From Alteromonadaceae bacterium 2753L.S.0a.02 (GTDB lineage Bacteria > Pseudomonadota > Gammaproteobacteria > Pseudomonadales > Cellvibrionaceae): a stretch of 64,000 nucleotides of DNA. The stretch is taken from positions 1,302,001 to 1,366,000 of the forward strand of contig VISH01000001.1 in assembly GCA_007827375.1 (NCBI GenBank), written 5' to 3'. The notes beneath the pieces are model-generated. The model did no database searches, was not told where the DNA came from, and worked only from the letters and a program-made list of their open reading frames with translations. A program made the translations under genes and the position numbers. Below are positions 44,686 to 51,525 of this stretch, in pieces (the first letter of the stretch is position 1; each line of letters opens with the position of its first letter).

Positions 44686-46450
44686 GAAACTGTAGAAAAA
44701 CTCCAAAAATAAGGCCAATTTGATAAAATTGACGCATGTGATCTGGAGACCGTCATGCCCAATTTCAAACCGGACAATTACAACCAGGATTTTCTTATAG
44801 CGCTCAACTTTCTAGAGCAAATAGAAGCGGATCCCTTCGCCATGGCGATACACCTCTTAGTGGACCGCATGGATATGTCACGGTATTTCCAGTCTTACAA
44901 GAACGACAACGGTGGCCGACCGGCCTACAGTCCGGCGTTATTACTTAAAATTATCTTATACAGTTACACCAAGGGCATACGTACCAGTCGGGATATTGAA
45001 TGGCACTGTAAGCACAACATAATCATTCGATCCTTGGCGTGTGATCGTGCTCCCCATTACACCACCATCGCCCACTTTATCAGCAGTCACCCTGAAGGCG
45101 TAAAAGACGTATTTGAACACATCTTATTATGTTGTGAGGAAGAAGGGCTTCTGGGGCACGAGCTGATCGCCATTGACGGCTGTAAAATTTCATCGAACGC
45201 GGCCAAAGAGCATAGTGGAACCCTAAAAGAACTCGAAGCTAAGCGTGAAAAAATAGCCGCCTATATTGATCGGTGCATAACCGAACACCAATCACTCGAT
45301 GGTCGGCGCGTGTGCGAAAAAGAACGTAAAAACGAACTCGAAAAGCGCATGGATAGACTCTTAAAACATCATGATAAGATCGATCACTTTCTAAAGAACA
45401 ACGGCCCAAGGAAGGGCAAAGGCCAGCGCAACCAAGAAGTCAAAAGTAATATCACCGATAACGAGTCCTGCAAGCTTTATGGCCCGAAGGGCACGCAGCA
45501 AGGCTATAATGGCGTGGCCGCTGTCGATCAACAAAACCAGGTCATCGTAGACGCCGAGTCCTTTGGCGAAGGCAACGAAAACCACACCTTACAGCCAGTA
45601 TTAGAAACCCTTAGAGAACGCTACCACCGACTGGGGATATCTGAAAATCTCTACGAAGACGGCACCGTGATAACCGCTGATACGGGGTTTTACAGTGAGG
45701 CAAACAATGCGTATCTAAAAAGGAACAAGATAGACGCTTATACCCCCGATCCGGAATTTCGCCAGCGAGATGAGCGATTCGATGGGCAGCATGCCAAGTA
45801 TGGCAGCAAAAACCGGGTCAAGGTCAAGAAGCACCCCACGCGTTACCCAGCCAGCGCCTTCAAATTCGACGCCAAACAGAAAACCTGCGTTTGTCCGGCG
45901 GGAAAAGAACTGCTGCTCTACCGTGAATTACACATGGAGGTGGGTAAATACCGCTTTGGGTTTGAAGGAAGGTTAACCGATTGTCGGCATTGCGCGTTAA
46001 AAAATAACTGTTTGCGAAACCCCGCCTCCCCGAATACACGTAAGGGTAAAGGGAGACAGGTTACATTTATTCATCGAACAGCGGCTTGTCCCACAGAATG
46101 GATGAAGGCACGGGTTGATAGCAAGGAAGGAAAGCGTCGCTATGGGCAACGGATGGCGACGGTAGAACCTGTCTTCGGTAATATTACGGTACGTAAGGGC
46201 TTGGATTATTTTACCTTACGGGGAAAAACGAAGGTGGATATACAATGGAAACTGTATTGTACGGTACATAATGTCGAAAAATTAGTGAGATATGGCAATA
46301 TCGTGTAAGAAACAGCTGGTTTTCCGTAGATAAGAATAAAATACCGCTGTATACGAGAATCATGCTTAAAATTGTTTGGCAGGATCGTTAAAAATTAATT
46401 TTAATACGAACGGAGAGACTGTTTTTCTGGGTTTTGTTTTTCTACAGTCT
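44686..46450 (+). mobile_element. IS1182-family insertion sequence inside the R' core of attC 12
   Basis: 1765 bp. Inverted repeats ACTGTAGAAAAAC (44689-44701) and GTTTTTCTACAGT (46436-46448). A 4-bp duplication CGTT flanks it (44682-44685 and 46451-46454), lying exactly in the GTT|ATGC recombination core. Encodes one complete DDE transposase. Confidence 0.88.
44755..46308 (+). CDS. IS1182-family DDE transposase
   Basis: 517 residues, full length. DDE residues are placed in ELIAIDGCKISSNA (Asp), TVITADTGFYSEANNAYL (Asp) and RMATVEPVFGNITVRKGL (Glu). N-terminal DUF772 part with GGRPAYSPALLLKIILYSYT; Cys-rich strip (KTCVCPAGKELL, CRHCALKNNCLRNP) between Asp 2 and Glu as in this family. Intact. 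Confidence 0.95.
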   Translation: MPNFKPDNYNQDFLIALNFLEQIEADPFAMAIHLLVDRMDMSRYFQSYKNDNGGRPAYSPALLLKIILYSYTKGIRTSRDIEWHCKHNIIIRSLACDRAPHYTTIAHFISSHPEGVKDVFEHILLCCEEEGLLGHELIAIDGCKISSNAAKEHSGTLKELEAKREKIAAYIDRCITEHQSLDGRRVCEKERKNELEKRMDRLLKHHDKIDHFLKNNGPRKGKGQRNQEVKSNITDNESCKLYGPKGTQQGYNGVAAVDQQNQVIVDAESFGEGNENHTLQPVLETLRERYHRLGISENLYEDGTVITADTGFYSEANNAYLKRNKIDAYTPDPEFRQRDERFDGQHAKYGSKNRVKVKKHPTRYPASAFKFDAKQKTCVCPAGKELLLYRELHMEVGKYRFGFEGRLTDCRHCALKNNCLRNPASPNTRKGKGRQVTFIHRTAACPTEWMKARVDSKEGKRRYGQRMATVEPVFGNITVRKGLDYFTLRGKTKVDIQWKLYCTVHNVEKLVRYGNIV

Positions 46451-46474
46451 CGTTATGCTCATAGGAAAGTTCTA

Positions 46475-46768
46475 ATGAAAATATCTGTTTTTATACTTCT
46501 TAGCACCTTAATTTTCTTTATAGATGGGTGTGCGTACAAAGTCGAAACTAAGAATAACGATTACGCGTGGGATTGCAAAAATGCAAAAACAAAGCAACTA
46601 GTTTTGGAAGAAAATACAAAAATACCGGAAGTATGTGAAAACAAAGCACTTATTAAAACGTGCTTAAAGTTGTTGAAAGTAGAGTCTATACCATTAATTG
46701 CAATGGGCTCAGTTGTAATTGTGGGGAACGTAATTCATTTTGTAGACACTTCAACGTGTAGTAAATAA
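46475..46768 (+). CDS. Cassette gene: small lipoprotein
   Basis: 97 residues from the ATG at 46475, 17 bp after the restored attC 12. Lipobox FFIDGC (Cys about 18). Mature part with several Cys (AWDCKNAKT, PEVCENKALIKTC, TSTCSK) and a late hydrophobic stretch (PLIAMGSVVIVGNVIHF). Function unknown. The IS1182 element separates it from upstream cassettes and may affect its expression. Confidence 0.72.
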   Translation: MKISVFILLSTLIFFIDGCAYKVETKNNDYAWDCKNAKTKQLVLEENTKIPEVCENKALIKTCLKLLKVESIPLIAMGSVVIVGNVIHFVDTSTCSK

Positions 46769-46775
46769 ATGCCTG

Positions 46776-46831
46776 TCCTAACTAGCCAAGCCGGCCGACA
46801 ATTAAAGCGGCGGTTAATAGGGGCGTTTGTT
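46776..46831 (+). repeat. attC 13 (56 bp, degenerate short class)
   Basis: R'' TCCTAAC, hairpin CCGGCCG/CGGCGG, R' GTTTGTT, which departs from consensus. Same length as attC 4. Last recognisable attC in the window. Confidence 0.65.
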
Positions 46832-46856
46832 TTTTACATTCATCCAAGAGGTTAGT

Positions 46857-47177
46857 ATGTCCGGAAGAATAGTTATAGCTGCATTTAGGCCAAAACCCGG
46901 AAAAGAGAAACATCTAGAAAAATTGATGACTACACATCTAACTCTTTTACGTAAAGAAAATCTCGTAAGCGATCGTGAGTCAATAGTCATGAAATCTAAA
47001 GATGGAACAATCATCGAAGTGCTGGAATGGAAATCTAATGAAGCAATAGCGAGTGCCCATACAAATCCAGAAATATAAAAAATGTGGATGGAGTTTTCTG
47101 AAGTTTGCGATTTTGTTCCATTTTCCGAAGTTAAAGAGACATCAGAACTATTTTCTAATTTCGAACCACTTAATTAA
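46857..47177 (+). pseudogene. Antibiotic-biosynthesis-monooxygenase-like protein broken by an in-frame TAA
   Basis: The first 73 codons (MSGRIVIAAFRPKPGKEKHL) match the ABM dimeric alpha/beta barrel family and end in ASAHTNPEI. A TAA stop at 47076-47078 is followed in the same frame by 32 codons (KMWMEFSEVCDFVPFSEV) that complete the family's C-terminal pattern, ending at TAA 47175. One base change therefore truncates a gene of about 106 residues. Readthrough is possible but not indicated. Confidence 0.8.
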
Positions 47178-47618
47178 ATATTAACGTTAATCACAATAGC
47201 CAATAATGGCATCATCGGGCAGTTAGTATACTGTAGTACAATGTGTTCCTGGTTACCCTTAAGCAATAACAAAAAGAAATATTTTTGCTGAACCCATAAA
47301 ATTAAAAAATGTTATTATTCATTCTTGCTTAAGTAAACAATCTTAGCGATGAGGGCCTTTACCGAGCGGCAACCGCTAACTAAACGGACACTATTATATA
47401 TTAGCTATCTAGGAGCCAGTGATTGGTAATTAAAGTTGTGTCAAATACCCGATCTTGACCCCGTGATACGAAGTCTTGCCCATTAACTGCGTTCTTTTAA
47501 CTTGGTGATCGGTTCTCCGGGGTACTTTACACATGTCTAGTGTATGGTCGCGTAAAGTTCTGCTTCGTACCTAAAAGCCAATCACTCCCTGTATTCTGCG
47601 CAACAAGGTCATTTAAAA
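47178..47618. other. Gene-free stretch
   Basis: 441 bp with no credible gene and no clear attC. Presumably holds the promoter of the LysE-type gene. Confidence 0.5.
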
Positions 47619-48251
47619 ATGGAATTTAATAATTGGCTAGTATTTACATCAATCGGTTTTGTCGCAACGATGATTCCCGGCCCCGCCGTTTTGGTAGCAA
47701 TGTCGCAAAGTGCTGCTTACGGATGGCGGCATGCAATTTATGCCATATTGGGTAACATTTCTGGTTTGTGTATCATGTCTGCTTTGTCGGTTCTAGGGCT
47801 CGGAGCGGTCATATTGAGTTCGGAGGTGGTTTTTGAGGTGATCAAGTTTGTTGGGGCGGCGTACCTTATTTATCTCGGTATAAAGCTCTGGCGGAGTGGG
47901 TTTAATCCCTCGGAAGTAACACAATCGGCGAAGAGTATTCCACGAAAAAGGCGGAAGGCATATTTACAAGGGTTGGCAGTGGCACTTAGTAACCCTAAAG
48001 CCATTGCATTCACAACAGCGCTGTTCCCGCAGTTCGTTAATCACGAGGAGAATTTATTGCTGCAATTTTCCGTCTTGATCTCAACATTTATGGCATTATC
48101 ATTCTCATGCCTGCTCGGCTATGCATTTCTGACCGAGCGTGCTAAAGGTCGGATGTTCCACGGAATGTCGAAAGTGGTAAGCAGACTATTTGGTAGTGCG
48201 TTTATTGCGGCCGGACTCGTGCTTGCCAAGGCGATACGAGAACACACGTAA
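47619..48251 (+). CDS. LysE/RhtB-family amino-acid exporter
   Basis: 210 residues with about six membrane segments. Family hallmarks: SIGFVATMIPGPAVLVAMSQ near the N-terminus, FVGAAYLIYLGIKLWRSG in the middle and AVALSNPKAIAFTTALFPQF. Inner-membrane exporter of amino acids or homoserine-lactone-like solutes; substrate unknown. Full length. Confidence 0.92.
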   Translation: MEFNNWLVFTSIGFVATMIPGPAVLVAMSQSAAYGWRHAIYAILGNISGLCIMSALSVLGLGAVILSSEVVFEVIKFVGAAYLIYLGIKLWRSGFNPSEVTQSAKSIPRKRRKAYLQGLAVALSNPKAIAFTTALFPQFVNHEENLLLQFSVLISTFMALSFSCLLGYAFLTERAKGRMFHGMSKVVSRLFGSAFIAAGLVLAKAIREHT

Positions 48252-48360
48252 CTATCGGCACCAGACTTAGCCGCTTTGTGGTTTGGCGTTGCGTTTCGGT
48301 GTTTCGCGACGTAATTTCGGCCTCTGTGCCGAACACGATGACAATTATAGAGGGATTACC

Positions 48361-48687
48361 GTGAAATTTAAAATTGCTATTATTTTCCTAGGTATGTTGA
48401 TTTCTCAAGTAGCTTTCTGCGGTGTTGCAACGGGAAAAATCCAGTCCATAGAAATATCTGACAGTAACACTGCCATCCTATTCTCAATGAATACCGCAAT
48501 AGAAAACACCCCCAGGTGTAATGATAAACAAATGTTTTCGATCAACTTAGCAAAAGTTGGCGGTGAGGCAGCGTTCACGGCATTGCTGGAAGCAAAGCTC
48601 AGGGAATACGAAGTGACCGTAACAGGCCTGAATACCTGTGTGAACGAATGGAAGGCGGAAGATATCAAAACCATTAAAATACATTAA
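48361..48687 (+). CDS. Small secreted two-Cys protein, paralogue of the 44242 gene
   Basis: 108 residues from a GTG at 48361 preceded by AGAGGG. Signal peptide KFKIAIIFLGMLISQVAFC. Mature part begins GVATGKIQSIEISDSN, with Cys in TPRCNDKQMF and LNTCVNEWK and an end of IKTIKIH, the same layout as the cassette protein at 44242. Function unknown. A hairpin follows. Confidence 0.75.
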   Translation: MKFKIAIIFLGMLISQVAFCGVATGKIQSIEISDSNTAILFSMNTAIENTPRCNDKQMFSINLAKVGGEAAFTALLEAKLREYEVTVTGLNTCVNEWKAEDIKTIKIH

Positions 48688-48703
48688 AATGCCTGAGCAA
48701 TAT

Positions 48704-48732
48704 CGAAGCTTATCCCACACAGCTAAGCTTCG
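48704..48732. terminator. Hairpin after the small secreted gene
   Basis: Perfect 9-bp arms CGAAGCTTA/TAAGCTTCG with an 11-base loop, no strong T-run; weak terminator or processing stem. Confidence 0.45.
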
Positions 48733-48784
48733 TCTTCGTAGCTCGTGCAGGTGCTACAGATACGAGGTGTCTCGCGAGAATAGA

Positions 48785-49045
48785 ATGAAGAAATATATTA
48801 GCTTTTTTTTATTGTTTCTACCGAAAATTGCTTTTGCATCAAATTTTGGTGACTTACCAAGCGTTCTACCTTTTTTCTGGTTGGCTATAGTTATATCGAT
48901 TTTCTGGGCTGTTGCTAAAGCTATGAAGCCGGTTGAAAACAGTGATAAAAAGAAATTTGAGTTTGCTGCGTATTTTCTATATCAAACTCTGGGTATCGTT
49001 CTAAGTTTTATTTTAATCGTTGTTTTGTGGTTAATTACATTGTAA
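48785..49045 (+). CDS. Small membrane protein
   Basis: 86 residues from the ATG at 48785. Signal-like start (YISFFLLFLPKIAFAS) followed by two membrane segments (VLPFFWLAIVISIFWAVA and LGIVLSFILIVVLWLIT). No family recognised. An inverted repeat TAAGAACAA/TTGTTCTTA (49043-49071) begins in its stop codon and may terminate transcription. Confidence 0.7.
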   Translation: MKKYISFFLLFLPKIAFASNFGDLPSVLPFFWLAIVISIFWAVAKAMKPVENSDKKKFEFAAYFLYQTLGIVLSFILIVVLWLITL

Positions 49046-49071
49046 GAACAAGATGCACAAATTTGTTCTTA
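49043..49071. repeat. Inverted repeat at a gene end
   Basis: Perfect 9-bp arms TAAGAACAA and TTGTTCTTA with an 11-base loop, followed 7 bases later by GTTAGCA. Could be a weak terminator or a decayed short attC. Confidence 0.45.
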
Positions 49072-49099
49072 ACGCGAAGTTAGCAAAGTAAGGAAAATA

Positions 49100-49441
49100 A
49101 TGAAGTTAATTTGTATTCTACTATTAGTTATTAAATTAGTATTGATATCGGGCTGTGCTTCCGTTGATTCAGAAGATTCTGGTTTTCAGCCGAATGATAT
49201 TGCAGAAGTCGTTAGCCCAGGAGATACAGTGAGCGTCACAACCAAATCAAATGGTAAGTACCAGTTCATAGTAGCTGGCGTCACTGAAGAACAAATCTCA
49301 GGAGGCGGAGTTACAATAAAAAACTCAGATATTAAAAAGCTAACCGTAACAAACCCCGATGGAGTTAGAAAAACATTCCAGGCTTTGGGTGTTACGAGCT
49401 CAGTCTTAAATATTATTCATGTTATCGATGCTATCAATTAG
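49100..49441 (+). CDS. Small lipoprotein
   Basis: 113 residues. Lipobox LISGCAS (Cys about 19). Mature part beta-rich with PGDTVSVTTKSNGKYQFIVA and VTEEQISGGGVTIKNSDIKK, resembling small periplasmic beta proteins. No family recognised. Confidence 0.72.
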   Translation: MKLICILLLVIKLVLISGCASVDSEDSGFQPNDIAEVVSPGDTVSVTTKSNGKYQFIVAGVTEEQISGGGVTIKNSDIKKLTVTNPDGVRKTFQALGVTSSVLNIIHVIDAIN

Positions 49442-49579
49442 TATGATAGAGCAAAACCAGCTGAGCCGATCGACATATTAGTAGGTGCTCCGTTTTTTGT
49501 AGGATTTTTCCATATTCCACAAAACATCACACTAGGCAATATGCAGCTGTACTTACGGTTTGTGAAACAAAAGAAGAAG

Positions 49580-49894
49580 ATGAAGTATTTGTTCGGGACC
49601 ATTTTAATGGTTGTTACTGTTCAAGCTTAGGCAATAGGAAATCTTTTACCTATCGGTATAAATGGGGTTTATGTTCGAGAATCACGAACTGATGTGGTAC
49701 TTGAAACGGATCATAACAACCCAACGGGCTGTATTAATAAACGAACATTAATAATTGTCGCTGATGAATTTGCTAATTCCGATCAAATGGTATCAGCTTT
49801 CATGGCGGCTCATCTTGCAGGAAGAAAGATTTCAGGATGGGTGCTTAACTGTTCTGGTGAGTGGGGAAAGCTATCAGCCATAAATATTGAGTAA
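49580..49894 (+). pseudogene. Third member of the small secreted two-Cys family, broken by an in-frame TAG
   Basis: From ATG 49580 the frame reads MKYLFGTILMVVTVQA, then TAG at 49628-49630, then continues AIGNLLPIGINGVYVRESRT to a TAA at 49894. The part after the stop has the family layout (Cys in PTGCINKR and LNCSGEW, helical AAHLAGRKI, end LSAINIE). The stop falls at the signal-peptide cleavage point. A single base change explains the loss. Confidence 0.78.
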
Positions 49895-49973
49895 TAGCAA
49901 TAACCGTGTTTTCCCATTGAGCCCAAAAAATTCTCCGTTTTCAAAGTAACTAAAAATTCGTTAGACAGAAAAA

Positions 49974-50576
49974 ATGGACCCTAAAGAACTCGCAAAAAAT
50001 TACGATAATATAGCCGAGCATTGGAATAGTCCGGAGTTTGACCGTGAAAACGGTATTACACAACATGAAATAGCGTTGCGATATTCGGGTTGTAAAGGAT
50101 TGGCAATCGATATCGGGTGTGGCAGTAGTGGCAGAATAATAGATCTTCTTCTTGCGAAAGGTTTTGACGTGGAGGGTCTGGATCTGTCTAAAAATATGCT
50201 TGAAATGGCGAAGCAACGGCATCCAAATATTCTATTTCACCGTGTAGATATTTGTGAATGGAAACCGACGAAAAAGTACGCCTTTATTTCTGCCTGGGAT
50301 AGCATTTGGCATGTACCATTGAGACGTCAAAAAAGTGTATTGGAAAAGCTCCTGAATTCTTTGGAGCCGGGCGGTGTAATCGTATTTACTACCGGCGCCG
50401 TGGACCAGGCCGGAGAGAGTTGCAATCCTTTTTTAGGTCAAAACCTATATCACGCAGTGCTGGGAATTACAGCCATATTAGAACTACTTTTAATCAATGA
50501 ATGTGTGTGCAGGCATCTGGAAAATGATGATTGGCCCAACAAGCATTTATTTATCATCGCTCAAAAGAACGCCTAA
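49974..50576 (+). CDS. Class I SAM-dependent methyltransferase
   Basis: 200 residues. Motif I GLAIDIGCGSSGRIIDLL, motif II GFDVEGLDLSKNMLEMAK, then LFHRVDICEWK (motif III area) and LNSLEPGGVIVFTTGAVD, all typical of UbiE/Methyltransf_25-type enzymes. Substrate unknown. Cytoplasmic. Confidence 0.9.
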   Translation: MDPKELAKNYDNIAEHWNSPEFDRENGITQHEIALRYSGCKGLAIDIGCGSSGRIIDLLLAKGFDVEGLDLSKNMLEMAKQRHPNILFHRVDICEWKPTKKYAFISAWDSIWHVPLRRQKSVLEKLLNSLEPGGVIVFTTGAVDQAGESCNPFLGQNLYHAVLGITAILELLLINECVCRHLENDDWPNKHLFIIAQKNA

Positions 50577-50648
50577 AAAATGGCTTATGTAATACCTCTC
50601 TATAGCCCGACTTAATGAAGTATCTGAAAAAATGTTATGGGGTGAAAA

Positions 50649-50948
50649 ATGAATCCGAAAAAAGTTAAGCGATCAAAACTGGAATCATTAACGGATCTGC
50701 CAAATATTGGCTCTGCTATGGCCAAAGATCTTCAGCTTCTGGGAATTTCTCAGCCGAACCAATTAAAAGGCAAATCGGCTTACAGAATGTATCAAGAATT
50801 GTGTGATATTACAGGCAGTAAGCATGATCTTTGTGTTCTTGATGTCTTTCTATCGATTACGGATTTTATAGACGGCAATCCAGCCAGAGATTGGTGGTGC
50901 TATACCGCCGAAAGAAAACAGCATCTGGACAGTGAAAAAAATGCCTAA
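50649..50948 (+). CDS. Cdd1-like (pathogenicity locus) helix-hairpin-helix protein
   Basis: 99 residues. LESLTDLPNIGSAMAKDLQL and LLGISQPNQLKGKSAYRMYQ form a helix-hairpin-helix as in the Cdd1/pathogenicity-locus family (PF11731), ending NPARDWWCYTAERK. The same family type of domain is seen at 14398 in TfoX-C form. Likely nucleic-acid binding; role unknown. Short ribosome site GGGGTG before the ATG. Confidence 0.82.
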   Translation: MNPKKVKRSKLESLTDLPNIGSAMAKDLQLLGISQPNQLKGKSAYRMYQELCDITGSKHDLCVLDVFLSITDFIDGNPARDWWCYTAERKQHLDSEKNA

Positions 50949-51033
50949 TAAATTTGTCCAGCTGATTCCTAATATCACAAAGAGCCTTACGATTTGATCG
51001 TTGACAGCTCGGACGTTAACAATAGAAATTAAA

Positions 51034-51342
51034 ATGGATAAAAAGTTTTGGAAGCAGCTTGAATCGGCTTTAACTAAGCACATTGGACAAATGCAGGATA
51101 TTAGAACACGACATATTTGTATAGAAGAGGTGCTTGACGCCGATATCGTAAAAATTAATCGGTTGGAAGTTAAAGTTGTTGCAAATGTGTGGGTATTAAA
51201 TAACGGAAAATGCGAATTTTATAAGATATCTATCCCCACTCACTGCCCAAATATAGATGAGTTTGAGAAAGCATTCGATACAAGCACAATTTCGAAAATT
51301 AGACTGAATTTGGCAAAGAAAAGATTGGTGGTGATTATCTGA
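51034..51342 (+). CDS. Hypothetical protein
   Basis: 102 residues from the ATG at 51034 (MDKKFWKQLESALTKHIGQM). No signal or membrane segment. Alternating strands (VKVVANVWVLNNGKCEFYKI, KIRLNLAKKRLVVII) suggest a small alpha/beta domain. No family recognised. Confidence 0.6.
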   Translation: MDKKFWKQLESALTKHIGQMQDIRTRHICIEEVLDADIVKINRLEVKVVANVWVLNNGKCEFYKISIPTHCPNIDEFEKAFDTSTISKIRLNLAKKRLVVII

Positions 51343-51525
51343 TTGCGTTTTGATGATATTGTTTTTTTATGATAATGGAGCAACAGTCAATGACGTATGA
51401 ACACCAGCTACGCGTTAGCGATTTTTAGCTGCAGCATATTGCATTAATATAGCGCCAACTGGCGCTCGTTAAATCCCAGCCTGAACTGTTTGGCTCAGCC
51501 CGCCCCCATCCCCGGAGAACCTGCC

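Larger units (their letters stand above)
35430..46831 (+). other. Integron gene-cassette array without integrase (CALIN)
   Basis: About 11.4 kb of small plus-strand genes separated by thirteen attC sites in a single orientation. Long attC sites measure 113-116 bp and short ones 56-69 bp, each with an R'' core (YAAC) and an R' core (GTTRRRY-like) and an internal imperfect palindrome. No tyrosine-recombinase integrase is present at either side within the window. Three insertion sequences sit inside attC sites. A GTTATGT at 35430-35436 may be the leftmost recombination point. Confidence 0.88.

Noticed and set aside
48245..48293. CGTAAC ... GTTGCGT after the LysE gene as an attC
   Set aside because: The internal stem is weak and both cores deviate; not called.
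35430..51400. Possible prophage or plasmid origin for the AT-rich small-gene region
   Set aside because: No phage structural, replication or integrase genes; the attC sites explain the organisation.
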